Below, in pieces: positions 8,727 to 17,520 of a stretch of DNA of 64,000 bases; positions within the stretch are counted from its first letter, which is position 1; each line of letters starts with the position of its first letter. The DNA is from Mycobacterium vicinigordonae (GTDB lineage: Bacteria; Actinomycetota; Actinomycetes; Mycobacteriales; Mycobacteriaceae). The notes beneath the pieces are model-generated. The model was given only the letters and a program-made list of their open reading frames with translations. It had not been told where the DNA came from and made no database searches. The translations under genes and the position numbers were made by a program. The DNA is taken from assembly GCF_013466425.1 (NCBI RefSeq), contig NZ_CP059165.1, positions 6,014,001-6,078,000 of the forward strand. Direction: 5' to 3'.

Positions 8727-8824
8727 GTCCTGCGGTTGCCCTACTGGGACCTGGGTGCGATATGGGTCGCCCGAAATTGCAGTCAGGCTTACCTGCGCGG
8801 GCAACTGTGGTGCAACAAATTTGG

Positions 8825-8911
8825 CGGTGGCGGAGGGATTTGAACCCTCGGACGGTTTTAGCCGTCACACGCTTTCGAGGCGTGCTCCTTAGGCCGCTCG
8901 GACACGCCACC
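8825..8911 (-). tRNA. tRNA-Ser (CGA)
   Basis: On the minus strand a 87-nt class-II tRNA begins GGTGGCG and ends CGCCACC plus discriminator G. CCA is encoded at 8822-8824. The anticodon loop CTCGAAA gives CGA, reading UCG serine codons. A long variable arm (GACGGCTAAAACCGTC) is characteristic of tRNA-Ser. In M. tuberculosis a tRNA-Ser is also found next to tadA. Confidence 0.95.
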
Positions 8912-8940
8912 GCCGAGCAGCTTACCGAACCACCCGCCCT

Positions 8941-9402
8941 TCACCCCAATCGCTGACGGGCGAAGAACTCTTCCAGCGGCGCCGCGCACTGCGCGGCGAG
9001 CACACCCCCTCGCACCTCCGGCCGGTGATTGAGCCGACGATCGCGCACCACATCCCACAGCGACCCGACCGCGCCGGTCTTGGGCTCCCACGCTCCAAAC
9101 ACCAGACGCGCCACTCGGGCCAGCACCAACGCCCCTGCGCACATGGTGCAAGGTTCGACAGTGACGGCCAGCGTCGCACCCTCCAGACGCCACCCATCTC
9201 CCAAAGCCAAGGCCGCCGCCCGCAGCGCCAGAATCTCCGCGTGCGCGGTCGGGTCACCCAACATTTCGCGAGCGTTGACTGCCCGCGCTAACTCGGTGCC
9301 GTCCGGCCCAACAACCACCGCGCCGATCGGCACGTCACGCGGGCCGGCCGTCCCGGCAACCGTCAGCGCGGCACGAATCAGCTGCTCGTCAGGCGGAGTC
9401 AC
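8941..9402 (-). CDS. tadA: tRNA adenosine(34) deaminase TadA
   Basis: This 153-residue cytidine-deaminase-fold enzyme has the zinc and proton-shuttle motif DPTAHAEILALR and the second zinc motif PCTMCAGAL. TadA converts A34 to inosine in tRNA-Arg(ACG), whose gene is also in this window (31052-31124). The ATG at 9402 overlaps the stop of the partner gene (ATGA). The partner arrangement matches Rv3753c-Rv3752c. Confidence 0.95.
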   Translation of the reverse strand: MTPPDEQLIRAALTVAGTAGPRDVPIGAVVVGPDGTELARAVNAREMLGDPTAHAEILALRAAALALGDGWRLEGATLAVTVEPCTMCAGALVLARVARLVFGAWEPKTGAVGSLWDVVRDRRLNHRPEVRGGVLAAQCAAPLEEFFARQRLG

Positions 9403-9920
9403 CGACCTAGACGGTCGATCACCGCCGATAATTGCTCAGCGAAGCCCATCTCCCGCGCGATGCGTCCCAGCTGCTCATCGGCGTACAGGTCGGTCTCGTC
9501 GAGGATTACACTGAGCACTGCCTCGGGTAGCCCGATGTCGGACAGCAGCCCCAGGTCACCTTCCTCGAACGGGTCGGATTCCTCCAGGTCCTCCGGGTCG
9601 ATCTCGGCGTCCAGGCTGTCCAGCACCTCGGCGGCGATGTCGTAGTCCAGCGCCGCGGTGGCATCGGACAACAGCAGCCTGGTCCGGGCGGGGGCCGGCC
9701 GCACGATGACGAAGAACTCGTCGTCGATATCCAGCAACCCGAAGACCGCGCCGGCGCTGCGCAGCTCACGCAACTCGGTTTCAGCAGCCGACAAGCTGGT
9801 CAGTGCCTTGGCACCCATCGGCGCGCAGCGCCACTTGCCCTCTTCGCGTACCACCGCAACGCCGAAGCCGTCCGGAGTGTCCGCGGACGGGCCTGTTGCT
9901 GAAGCCCGTTGTGCGCTCAT
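9399..9920 (-). CDS. tRNA adenosine deaminase-associated protein (Rv3753c homologue)
   Basis: The 173-residue acidic protein ([26 protein letters not shown] in two halves near residues 105-130) has no enzymatic motif. It always sits just before tadA in mycobacteria and related actinobacteria, hence the usual name. Its stop overlaps the tadA start, implying coupled translation. It diverges from tyrA with about 92 bp between the start codons. Function is not established; a structural or regulatory partner of TadA is a guess from position. Confidence 0.85.
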   Translation of the reverse strand: MSAQRASATGPSADTPDGFGVAVVREEGKWRCAPMGAKALTSLSAAETELRELRSAGAVFGLLDIDDEFFVIVRPAPARTRLLLSDATAALDYDIAAEVLDSLDAEIDPEDLEESDPFEEGDLGLLSDIGLPEAVLSVILDETDLYADEQLGRIAREMGFAEQLSAVIDRLGR

Positions 9921-10012
9921 GGGCGCCTACGCTAGTCCCTGACCTGGCCGGTGGCCAGACGAAGCTGGGACGGGCATCCCATCACCCGCAGGGCTATGCC
10001 ACCCTTGATCCT

Positions 10013-10972
10013 GTGAGTAGTCCACCGGTGTGCGTACTCGGGCTGGGCCTGATCGGGGGATCGATTGTGCGGGCCGCCGCCGGCGCCGGCCGCGAGGTTT
10101 TCGGCTACAACCGCTCGGTTGAGGGCGCGGCAGGCGCCCGCGCCGACGGGTTCGACGCAACCACCGACCTCAGCGAGGCACTGACCCGCGCCGCCGGCTG
10201 CGGGGCGCTGATCGTGCTGGCGGTGCCGATGCCGGCGCTGCCGAACATGCTCGCCCGCATTCACGAGGCCGCCCCCGATTGTCCGCTGACCGACGTCACC
10301 AGCGTCAAGACAGCGGTCCTGGACGCGGTATCCGAGGCCGGGTTGCTGTCCCGGTTCGTCGGAGGACACCCGATGACGGGCACCGCGCATTCCGGCTGGA
10401 CGGCGGGACACGGCGGACTGTTCAACCGCGCGCCCTGGGTGGTCAGTGTCGACGACCACGTCGACCCCGAGGTCTGGTCGATGGTGACGGCTCTGGCACT
10501 GGACTGCGGGGCCCACGTGGTGCCGGCCAAATCCGACGAGCACGACGCCGCCGCGGCCGCCATCTCGCATCTGCCTCACCTGCTCGCCGAGGCGCTGGCC
10601 GTCACCGCCAGCGAAGTACCACTGGCATTCGCGCTGGCCGCGGGATCCTTCCGAGACGCCACCCGGGTCGCGGGCACCGCTCCGGACCTGGTGCGCGCGA
10701 TGTGTGAGGCCAACACTGATCAACTGGTGCCGGCCACGGACCGGATCATCGAACTGCTGAACCATGCCCGCGACTCGCTGGCTGCCAACGGTTCGGTGGC
10801 CGACCTCGTTGACGAGGGCCACGCCGCACGCACCCGGTACGAACGCTTTCCCCGCTACGACATCGTGACCGTCGTCGTCGGCGCCAAAGATTGGCGAGGC
10901 CAACTGGCCGCCGCCGGCCGAGCCGGCGGGGTGATCAGATCCGCTCTGCCAACCCTGGGTAGTCCACGATAA
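10013..10972 (+). CDS. tyrA: prephenate dehydrogenase
   Basis: The 319-residue protein has an N-terminal NAD-binding GLGLIGGSI (residues 8-16) and the prephenate dehydrogenase core: [13 protein letters not shown] and the [11 protein letters not shown] helix of the all-alpha domain. TyrA oxidatively decarboxylates prephenate to 4-hydroxyphenylpyruvate in tyrosine synthesis. GTG 10013 starts the Rossmann strand; in-frame codons back to 9803 cross the divergent promoter. Its 3' end overlaps the convergent gene by 38 bp. It is the Rv3754 equivalent. Confidence 0.93.
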   Translation: MSSPPVCVLGLGLIGGSIVRAAAGAGREVFGYNRSVEGAAGARADGFDATTDLSEALTRAAGCGALIVLAVPMPALPNMLARIHEAAPDCPLTDVTSVKTAVLDAVSEAGLLSRFVGGHPMTGTAHSGWTAGHGGLFNRAPWVVSVDDHVDPEVWSMVTALALDCGAHVVPAKSDEHDAAAAAISHLPHLLAEALAVTASEVPLAFALAAGSFRDATRVAGTAPDLVRAMCEANTDQLVPATDRIIELLNHARDSLAANGSVADLVDEGHAARTRYERFPRYDIVTVVVGAKDWRGQLAAAGRAGGVIRSALPTLGSPR

Positions 10973-11534
10973 ATCCGTCGGCGTCGACGGTCACCGTGGT
11001 GTCGGCCGCGGGCGAGCGGAGCCTGATCCCATCCAACCGACCCTCGCTGCTGTAGCTGACGGTGGCGGCGTCCACCGACATGTCCGGCACGTTCACGTAG
11101 ACCATCGGCAACGCGATCACCTCGGCGCGTTCGTGAATACCGAGTCGCCGGATGGGCAGCGCGTTGAAGAACGGACTGAACACCAGGTCGACGTCAAGGG
11201 CGCCGTTGTAACCCGCGCGCCGCTCCCCCTGGTGGTCGGTGATCAACCACATGTTCTCCTCGTCACGGGCGATGGCGAGCTGGCGTTCCCGCTCGGCCAG
11301 CGTGACGGTCAACCCGAACCGCTTGGTGGCGCCGGACTCGTCGGTCTGCAATTCGTAGAACGCGCCGAACGCCGGGTTAGCGGCGGTAGCTGCCGCGACG
11401 ATGCGGCCGTTGGCCTTGATTCGCTTGCCGGACAGCTGGATTCGTACCGATTCCATGCGAGACACGTCCTGGGCCCGCCAGGTCAACATCTGTGGCCAGA
11501 CGCTCGAACTCGAATCAGAAGGGGCTGCGTTCAC
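10935..11534 (-). CDS. putative glycolipid-binding domain protein (Rv3755c homologue)
   Basis: The 199-residue protein starts [15 protein letters not shown]. It shows the [16 protein letters not shown] opening, [18 protein letters not shown] and the C-terminal [17 protein letters not shown] that I associate with the Glycolipid_bind family (formerly DUF1089). This beta-barrel-like domain is thought to bind glycolipid; no enzyme residues are known. GTG 11534 keeps the conserved W-R-x-x-D segment; a longer frame reaches 11582 and would overlap proZ. Confidence 0.75.
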   Translation of the reverse strand: MNAAPSDSSSSVWPQMLTWRAQDVSRMESVRIQLSGKRIKANGRIVAAATAANPAFGAFYELQTDESGATKRFGLTVTLAERERQLAIARDEENMWLITDHQGERRAGYNGALDVDLVFSPFFNALPIRRLGIHERAEVIALPMVYVNVPDMSVDAATVSYSSEGRLDGIRLRSPAADTTVTVDADGFIVDYPGLAERI

Positions 11535-11571
11535 ACGTCTACCGTAAGACGTGTCCGTCCGCCATGGCGGA

Positions 11572-12273
11572 TTAGGCGACAACTGTGACGTTGGGTACTC
11601 GTCCGGTCCTGCTCAGCCGTCCCGATCCGGGTGCGGCCGCCCACACCGCCGAGGCCAGCAGCCCGTCCAGTATTAAGGCCAGTGCGGTCACCATCAGCGC
11701 ACCGACCAACGCGATCGCGAACTGTCGCTCCTTGATCCCGTCGACGAGGTAGCGGCCCAGTCCGCCGAGACTGGCGTACGCGGCCACCGTGGCGGTGGCA
11801 ACCACCTGCAGCGTCGCGTTGCGCAGCCCGCCGAGGATCAGGGGCATCGCATTGGGCACCTCGACGCGCAGCAGCACCTGCACCTCGGTCATACCCACCG
11901 CTCGCGCAGCGTCGACCACCAGCGGATCCACACTGGCGACGCCCGCGTACGTGCCGGCCAGCAACGACGGGACGCCCAGCAGCATCAGCGCGACGATCGG
12001 CGGACCCAGTCCGAGCCCAAACACCAGCACGCCGAACAGCAGCACCCCGAGAGTCGGCAGCGCTCGCAGGCCATTGACCACGCCCACCACCAGCAGTTGG
12101 CCACGGCCGGTGTGTCCGATGACGAGCCCGATCGGGACAGCCACCAGCGCAGAGGCCGCCACCGCTAGCGCGGTGTATTCCAGATGCTCGCCGACGCGCA
12201 CGGCCAGTCCTGCCGGGCCGGTCCAGTTGGTGGCAGTAGCGAGGAAAGACAGCGCTTGCTGGATGAAGCTCAT
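11572..12273 (-). CDS. proZ: osmoprotectant ABC transporter permease ProZ
   Basis: The 233-residue protein has about five to six hydrophobic segments and the BPD-transporter EAA-type loop (GMTEVQVLLRVEVPNAMPLILGG in parts near residues 125-147). It is the second permease of the glycine betaine/choline/proline uptake system and the last gene of proX-V-W-Z. Its ATG overlaps the proW stop, so translation is coupled. Solute uptake at the inner membrane supports osmotic balance. It is the Rv3756c equivalent. Confidence 0.9.
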   Translation of the reverse strand: MSFIQQALSFLATATNWTGPAGLAVRVGEHLEYTALAVAASALVAVPIGLVIGHTGRGQLLVVGVVNGLRALPTLGVLLFGVLVFGLGLGPPIVALMLLGVPSLLAGTYAGVASVDPLVVDAARAVGMTEVQVLLRVEVPNAMPLILGGLRNATLQVVATATVAAYASLGGLGRYLVDGIKERQFAIALVGALMVTALALILDGLLASAVWAAAPGSGRLSRTGRVPNVTVVA

Positions 12274-12938
12274 CGGGCGCCGCCCACCAGCGGTGTCGTC
12301 GTCCGACGGCCTCCCTGCCAGGGCGTGAGCACCCGCCCGGTCACGTTCAGCACGGTGTCGACCACGACCGCCAGAACGAACATCGCGATGATCCCGGCGA
12401 CGATCTGGTCGCTCTTGTTCATTTGGAAACCGGCGGTGAACCAGCTCCCCAGGCCGCCGATGCCAATCACCGCACCCACTGAGACCATCGCGATGTTGGT
12501 CGCCACCACCACCCGCAACCCGGCCATGAGTACTGGAATCGACAGCGGCAGTTCAACTTTCACCATCCGGGCAACTGGCGAGTAGCCGATCGCAACGGCC
12601 GCGTCGCGTACCGCAGCGGGCACCGCATCCAAGGCTTCGAGCACCGCGCGCACCATCAGCGCGGCGGTGTAGGCGCTCAGCGCGACCACGACGTTGGCTT
12701 CGTCGAGGATGCGGGTGCCGATGATCATTGGCAGCACCACGAACAACGCCAGCGACGGGATGGTGAACACCACACTGGCGGCAGCCGTCGTCAGCCAGCG
12801 CAACGGCGGGGTGCGCTGCACCGCCAACCCAAGGGGCACCGCGATCGCCACGCCGATCAGCACCGGCACCAGCGACAGCCGCAGATGCACCACAGTCAAC
12901 GCCCACGCGGCGCCCAAATGGGTCAGCAGGTAGTGCAT
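12270..12938 (-). CDS. proW: osmoprotectant ABC transporter permease ProW
   Basis: The 222-residue membrane protein has the binding-protein-dependent transport loop YSPVARMVKVELPLSIPVLMAG divided near residues 130-152, which contacts the ATPase. Several hydrophobic helices cover most of the chain. Its start shares one base with the proV stop. It forms the permease pair with ProZ. Confidence 0.9.
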   Translation of the reverse strand: MHYLLTHLGAAWALTVVHLRLSLVPVLIGVAIAVPLGLAVQRTPPLRWLTTAAASVVFTIPSLALFVVLPMIIGTRILDEANVVVALSAYTAALMVRAVLEALDAVPAAVRDAAVAIGYSPVARMVKVELPLSIPVLMAGLRVVVATNIAMVSVGAVIGIGGLGSWFTAGFQMNKSDQIVAGIIAMFVLAVVVDTVLNVTGRVLTPWQGGRRTTTPLVGGAR

Positions 12939-14041
12939 CAGTCCGCCTCGGTGTTCCGCCGCGCTTGCACCGCGGCCAGCACATCAGCGGCCAACACACC
13001 ACCGACAACCTTCTCCGCGCGGTCTACCGCGACTCCGATCGACGACGGCGAGGCCAGCGCCGCATCCAGCGCCTGGCTCAGGTTGCCGTCAACGTGGAAG
13101 ACCGATCCGACCGACGTCATCGCCTGCGGCAGCGATTGTCCGTCGCGGTACCGGTGCAGACCGTCGGCGTCGATCCAGCCTGCTGCCGTGCCGCCATCGT
13201 CGACCACCAGCGCCCAACCCGCCGGCGGTTCGGCATTGCGCAGTTCTGCGGCGCGGATCCGCTGGATTTGATGCAGCGGTAGATCGGCCGCATCCATGAG
13301 TTGCAGCCATCGGTAGCCGCGGCCGAGGCCGATGAATTTGGATACGAACTCGTTGGCCGGGCGGGACAGCAGCCGCGCCGGTTCGTCGTACTGCTGCAAC
13401 ACGCCGCCCACCCCGAAAACCGCGACCCGGTCGGCCAGCCGTAGCGCCTCGTCGATGTCGTGCGTGACGAACACGATTGTTTTACGCAATTCGCTTTGCA
13501 AGCGCAGGATTTCGTTCTGCAGCGTGTGCCGCACCACGGGGTCGACGGCCGAGAACGGCTCGTCCATCAGCAGGATCGGCGGGTCGGCGGCCAGTGCCCG
13601 AGCCACCCCGACGCGTTGCTGTTCGCCACCGGAGAGCTGGCGCGGATAGCGGGTCGCCAGCTTGGGGTCCAGACCCACCCGTTCGAGCACCTGGTAGGCG
13701 GCAGCGCGAGCAGCCCGGCGAGACTGACCCTTGAGGATGGGAACCGTTGCGACATTGTCGATCACCCGCTGATGGGGCATCAGCCCGGCGTTTTGGATCA
13801 CGTAGCCGATGCCGCGCCGCAACCGGACCGGGTCGACGGTTGAAACGTCAGCGCCGTCGACCACGATACGACCCGAGGTGGGGTCGATCATCCGGTTTAT
13901 CATCCGCAGCGCAGTAGTCTTGCCGCAGCCCGAAGATCCGACAAACACGGTCAACTTGCCCTCGGGGACTTCGAAATTCAAGTTTTTGACGGCCGTCGCG
14001 CCACCGGCGAAGACCTTGCTGATGTTGTCGAAGGTGATCAT
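12938..14041 (-). CDS. proV: osmoprotectant ABC transporter ATP-binding protein ProV
   Basis: The 367-residue ATPase has Walker A GSSGCGKTT (about residues 36-44), signature LSGGEQQRVGVARALA, Walker B ILLMDEPFSAVDP and the switch histidine in VFVTHDIDEAL. The last 120 residues look like a partial CBS-type regulatory region, as in OpuAA/ProV proteins that sense ionic strength. ATG 14041 lies next to the proX stop (14043). The frame is open to 14137 inside proX, but that extension lacks ABC character. Confidence 0.93.
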   Translation of the reverse strand: MITFDNISKVFAGGATAVKNLNFEVPEGKLTVFVGSSGCGKTTALRMINRMIDPTSGRIVVDGADVSTVDPVRLRRGIGYVIQNAGLMPHQRVIDNVATVPILKGQSRRAARAAAYQVLERVGLDPKLATRYPRQLSGGEQQRVGVARALAADPPILLMDEPFSAVDPVVRHTLQNEILRLQSELRKTIVFVTHDIDEALRLADRVAVFGVGGVLQQYDEPARLLSRPANEFVSKFIGLGRGYRWLQLMDAADLPLHQIQRIRAAELRNAEPPAGWALVVDDGGTAAGWIDADGLHRYRDGQSLPQAMTSVGSVFHVDGNLSQALDAALASPSSIGVAVDRAEKVVGGVLAADVLAAVQARRNTEAD

Positions 14042-14042
14042 G

Positions 14043-14981
14043 TCACTGCCCGACCGGATGGTCGAAACCGTTGTCGTGCACCCATTTGCGGGCCGCCTGG
14101 TCGGGGTCGACGCCGCTGTTGCCCGATACCGCAGCATTGAGTTCAGCGATACCTTTTGTGGTCAACTTCGCCGACACCGCGTCCAGCACGTCCTTGAGCC
14201 GATCGGACTTCTTCTGCGAATTCACCAGCGGCACAATGTTACCGGCTAGGAAATTGTGATCTGGATCCTCTAGCACCACAAGATGGTTCTGCAACACCGA
14301 CGGGGAGGTGCTGAAAATGTTGGCGGCGGTGACATTTCCCTCGACCAGCGCCCGCACCGTCACCGGACCACCGCCGTCGTTGATGGTCACGAAATTGCCA
14401 GGGCTGACGTCGAGGCCGTACTTCTGCTTGAGGCCGGGCAGTCCCGACGGCCGCGTCGCGAACGCCGAAGGCGCCGCGAAACGCACGTCGGCGGAGTGTG
14501 CGGCCAAATCGGCGATGGTCGTGAGGCTCCACTTGGCGGCAGTCGCCGCGGTGACCGTGACGGTGTCGGTGTCGGAGGCCGGTGCCGGCGTGAGCAGCGA
14601 CAGATCACCGGGCAGGCGTCTGTAGAGCGCCAATTCCACGTCGTCAAGCAACGTCGCGGTAGCTGTGGGCTCGAAGTAGAGCAGCAGGTTGCCGATGTAC
14701 TCCGGCACCAGATCGACGGAATGGTCTTTGAGCGCGGGGATATACGTTTCGCGGCTGCCGATCCCCATCCGCCGACCGACCTCGAAGCCGTTGGCCTGCA
14801 ATGCCTGTGCATAGATTTCGGCCACGAGCTGCGACTCCGGGAAATCACCCGACCCGACCACGATAGATTTCGTGCCGCCCGCCCCGGAGCCGAACGGGTC
14901 GGGATTGCTGCACGCGGCCAGTAGGCACACCACCGCCGACCACACCACCGCACCGAGAGCCACGCGCCGCAGCATTCTCAC
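14043..14981 (-). CDS. proX: osmoprotectant-binding lipoprotein ProX
   Basis: The 312-residue protein has a lipoprotein signal ending in the lipobox LLAAC near residue 24, then an OpuAC-type substrate-binding domain (SIVVGSGDFPESQLVAEIYAQ split around residues 39-59). It captures glycine betaine, choline or proline outside the membrane and delivers it to ProWZ. It is the first gene of the leftward proXVWZ operon. About 99 bp separate it from the divergent LapA-domain gene. Confidence 0.92.
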   Translation of the reverse strand: MRMLRRVALGAVVWSAVVCLLAACSNPDPFGSGAGGTKSIVVGSGDFPESQLVAEIYAQALQANGFEVGRRMGIGSRETYIPALKDHSVDLVPEYIGNLLLYFEPTATATLLDDVELALYRRLPGDLSLLTPAPASDTDTVTVTAATAAKWSLTTIADLAAHSADVRFAAPSAFATRPSGLPGLKQKYGLDVSPGNFVTINDGGGPVTVRALVEGNVTAANIFSTSPSVLQNHLVVLEDPDHNFLAGNIVPLVNSQKKSDRLKDVLDAVSAKLTTKGIAELNAAVSGNSGVDPDQAARKWVHDNGFDHPVGQ

Positions 14982-15080
14982 CTTGCCGACACTAACCGTT
15001 TCCGTCCGCCCGACAGCGCTTCCCGCGAGTTTCCCGCGTGGTTGGTTTCAATCCGCCCGGGATGGGAGAAAGATAGAAAC

Positions 15081-15446
15081 ATGAGCAGCAATATCCCGGG
15101 TTCGCCGTCCGAGAATCCCGTGCCCGACCAGCCGCCCGCGCTTACCCCGGAAGAGCGCTCCCGTCCCCTTCCCAAGGACAGGGCGTCCACGTTCACTCGC
15201 GCCGGCGCACTCTGGACTTCGCTGATCCTGGGCTTCTTGGTGCTGATCCTGCTGCTGATCTTCGTCACCCAGAACCTCGACCCCGTCAAACTGTCGTTCC
15301 TGGGCTGGCAATGGACGTTGCCGCTTGGGGTGGGGATGCTGGTCGCGGCGATCGGCGGCGGGCTGATCACCTTCGCGGTGGGGACGGCACGCATCGTTCA
15401 GTTGCGCCGCGCGGCCAAGAAGAACCTCGCCGCCGCCATTCGTTGA
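15081..15446 (+). CDS. LapA-domain (DUF1049) membrane protein
   Basis: The 121-residue protein has a proline-rich cytoplasmic N-terminus, two hydrophobic helices at about residues 45-68 and 84-107, and a basic C-terminal tail (RRAAKKNLAAAIR). The VLILLLIFVTQNLDPVKLSF segment is typical of LapA (lipopolysaccharide assembly protein A) domains, common in actinobacteria although they lack LPS. ATG 15081 is chosen because the in-frame extension from 15042 covers the promoter region. It corresponds to Rv3760. Confidence 0.8.
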   Translation: MSSNIPGSPSENPVPDQPPALTPEERSRPLPKDRASTFTRAGALWTSLILGFLVLILLLIFVTQNLDPVKLSFLGWQWTLPLGVGMLVAAIGGGLITFAVGTARIVQLRRAAKKNLAAAIR

Positions 15447-15448
15447 CC

Positions 15449-16495
15449 TCAGCTCATCTTGGCGATCTCGCCAAGCCCGCGGGAGATCAAGGGCGCCACC
15501 ACGTCGGGTGCATCATCAGATCCGTCTCGACCATCAGCTTGCTCGGACATGCGGCGGCGGAAGTCGATGCCCGCCGCGATAATCGCCAGCTTGAAATAGG
15601 CCAGCGCCATGTAGAACTCCCAGGGCCCCAGTGCGTGTCCGGAGACCAGCGAATACCGGTCTGCCAATTCGTCGGCCGAAGGCAGCAACGGCGATGTCCA
15701 GGCCGCCTGCGTGTCGATGATCAGGTCCAATGCCGGGTCGCGATACACGCACATCAGCGCTGCGTCACTGATCGGGTCGCCCAGCGTCGAGAGTTCCCAG
15801 TCCACGACGGCGCGCACGATGGTGGGGTCTTCGGCGTCCAGGATGGTGTTGTCGATGCGATAGTCGCCGTGCACGATCGACGTCCTGCTCTGCTTCGGAA
15901 TGGCCTGCTGCAATGCGGAGTGCAGCTTGGCCACGTCACCGTCACGGCGGTCGTCGGGCAGCCGCACCAGTTCCCACTGCGAACCCCACCGCCGCACTTG
16001 GCGTTCCAGGTAGCCGTTGGGTTTGCCGAAGTCGCCCAGCCCAACCGATTCCGGGTCGATGCTGTGCAGATCGACGAGAACCCGGATTAGCGCGTCGACA
16101 CAGCCGTCGATGGCGCGACGGCCCAGCGATTCCAGTTGGGTGCGCCGGCGCACCACCTGCCCAGCGACGAACTCGACGATCTGGAACGGCCCACCCAACA
16201 CCGAGTCGTCCTCGCACAGCGCGATCGCGCGCGCCACCGGAACCGGGGTGTCCCGCAGGGCTGCCACCACTTTGTATTCGCGGCTCATGTCGTGCGCCGA
16301 CGGTGTCAGCCCGTGCAGTGGCGGACGGCGAACCAGCCAGCTGGTCGCATCGTCGTAGACGCGGAAGGTCAGATTGGAACGGCCACCGGAGATGAATTCA
16401 CCGTGCAACTCGCCGTCTCGGGCGATACCCAGTGAACGCAGATACCCGTCCAGCGCGGCTAGGTTCAAGCCGTCAAGTCGGTCCACTGATGTCAC
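15449..16495 (-). CDS. APH-like phosphotransferase (Rv3761c/FadE36-type)
   Basis: The 348-residue protein is a kinase-fold aminoglycoside-phosphotransferase-like enzyme. It has the nucleotide-loop GGRSNLTFRV, the catalytic loop IVHGDYRIDNTIL and the metal-binding VVDWELSTLGDP. Family members related to ACAD10/11 phosphorylate 4-hydroxyacyl-CoAs or similar acids. The M. tuberculosis neighbour at this place is named fadE36 although it has this fold, not the dehydrogenase fold. Two further homologues are in the window (17521 and 29818). It converges with the LapA gene, with 2 bp between stops. Confidence 0.85.
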   Translation of the reverse strand: MTSVDRLDGLNLAALDGYLRSLGIARDGELHGEFISGGRSNLTFRVYDDATSWLVRRPPLHGLTPSAHDMSREYKVVAALRDTPVPVARAIALCEDDSVLGGPFQIVEFVAGQVVRRRTQLESLGRRAIDGCVDALIRVLVDLHSIDPESVGLGDFGKPNGYLERQVRRWGSQWELVRLPDDRRDGDVAKLHSALQQAIPKQSRTSIVHGDYRIDNTILDAEDPTIVRAVVDWELSTLGDPISDAALMCVYRDPALDLIIDTQAAWTSPLLPSADELADRYSLVSGHALGPWEFYMALAYFKLAIIAAGIDFRRRMSEQADGRDGSDDAPDVVAPLISRGLGEIAKMS

Positions 16496-16543
16496 CGGAC
16501 TTGTTTACCACCGAGGGTTGCTCGGGATTGAATCACCACCTTT

Positions 16544-16832
16544 GAATTAGTTCGCTCCTCCACACGGCGCAACACGCCGCGCATCGTCGACTCACCCCCG
16601 CCGAATTCGTTCGCTCCTCCACACGGCGCACCGCGCCGCGCATCGTCGACTCACCCCCGCCGAATTCGTTCGCTCCTCCACACGGCGCAACACGCCGCGC
16701 ATCGTCGACTCACCCCCGCCGAATTCGTTCGCTCCTCCACACAGCGCACCGCGCCGCGCATCGTCGACTCACCCCCGCCCGAATTCGTTCGCTCCTCCAC
16801 ACGGCGCACCGCGCCGCGCATCGTCGACTCAC
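16544..16832. repeat. 59-bp tandem repeat, five copies
   Basis: Units start at 16544, 16603, 16662, 16721 and 16781. The spacing is 59, 59, 59 and 60 bp (one extra C in the fourth), and the last copy is truncated by the stop of the next gene. Each unit begins GAATTCGTTCGCTCCTCCAC (first copy GAATTAG) and contains a small perfect hairpin: CGGCGC-ACC-GCGCCG in copies 2 and 5, or CGGCG-CAACA-CGCCG in copies 1 and 3. The two sides of the stem vary together. TCACCACCTTTGA stands at both borders of the array. No spacers are present, so this is a minisatellite. Confidence 0.95.
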
Positions 16833-17437
16833 CACCTTTGATTCCGAGGCAGCAGATCCCACACGTGTTCGGTGCCGTTGACGCTGGCCACTGTCCCCTG
16901 GCCGCTCCGGGAGAACAACAGCCGCGTCACCGACGCATAGTCGATCGGGAAGGACAACAACCGCGCGGTGCCCAACATCTCGTGTAACACCACGTTGATG
17001 ACCCCGCCGTGACTGAACGCCGCGACGGTGTCGTCGGGCTCCGCCGCCGCGACGAGGTCCTCAATGGCGGCACGCACCCGCCCACGGAATGCGTCCTCGT
17101 CGACCGCGCTCGGCAGGTGTCCCTGCGCCATACGCGCCCATTCGTCGGGGAATTCGGCCTTGATCTGCTCGACGGGAATGTAGGAATGCAGGTCGCGGTC
17201 GTACTCGGCGAGTCGGTCATCGATCTCGATCTCTAGCTCCCGAGCCTGTGATACGGGCTCGGCGGTCTGGATCGCGCGCCGCTGCGGACTGGAGACCACC
17301 CGCCTGATGGGAAACCTGGCCAGCGCCTCGGGCAGACGCGCACCCTGCTGGACGCCCGTCTCGGAAAGGTCGGGGTCGGCCCCTTCGCCGGGTTCGCTGC
17401 GCAGCGGCAACGCGTGCCGCACCAGGATTAGTTGCAT
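16829..17437 (-). CDS. histidine phosphatase family protein
   Basis: The 202-residue protein opens MQLILVRHALPLRSEPG, with the phosphohistidine RHA motif at residues 7-9. The second catalytic histidine is in AFSHGGVINVVLHE near residue 143. It belongs to the broad phosphoglycerate-mutase-like phosphatases; the substrate cannot be inferred. The stop codon lies in the edge of the tandem repeat, so the 3' end or untranslated region of this gene contains the array. It is divergent from the phosphotransferase operon. Confidence 0.88.
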   Translation of the reverse strand: MQLILVRHALPLRSEPGEGADPDLSETGVQQGARLPEALARFPIRRVVSSPQRRAIQTAEPVSQARELEIEIDDRLAEYDRDLHSYIPVEQIKAEFPDEWARMAQGHLPSAVDEDAFRGRVRAAIEDLVAAAEPDDTVAAFSHGGVINVVLHEMLGTARLLSFPIDYASVTRLLFSRSGQGTVASVNGTEHVWDLLPRNQRW

Positions 17438-17480
17438 GGCCTAAGCTTCGCACGCTCATTTTGGCTCTTCCCACGGTCGC

Positions 17481-17497
17481 GGAGAATGATATTCTCC
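17481..17497. promoter_or_regulatory. perfect inverted repeat, likely TetR operator
   Basis: GGAGAAT-GAT-ATTCTCC is a perfect 7-3-7 palindrome 24 bp before the start at 17521, in the 83-bp gap between divergent genes. The operon to its right encodes a TetR-type regulator at 20692. Autoregulation through this site is the simplest reading, and it could also affect the histidine phosphatase gene. The palindrome is seen; the binding protein is inferred. Confidence 0.6.
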
Positions 17498-17520
17498 ATG
17501 CAGAGAGTGGGGTGTGCACT

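Noticed and set aside
7482..8804. 440-codon minus-strand frame opposite the GH5-like gene
   Set aside because: It is antisense to a protein with a signal peptide and catalytic motifs; its translation has no domain pattern and typical shadow composition (RRPPR, H and Q rich).
15449..16495. acyl-CoA dehydrogenase FadE36, as the M. tuberculosis name suggests
   Set aside because: The sequence shows HGDYRIDN and DWELSTLGDP kinase-fold motifs and no ACAD signature.
16544..16832. CRISPR array
   Set aside because: The 59-bp units are directly adjacent with no unique spacers, and no cas genes are in the window.
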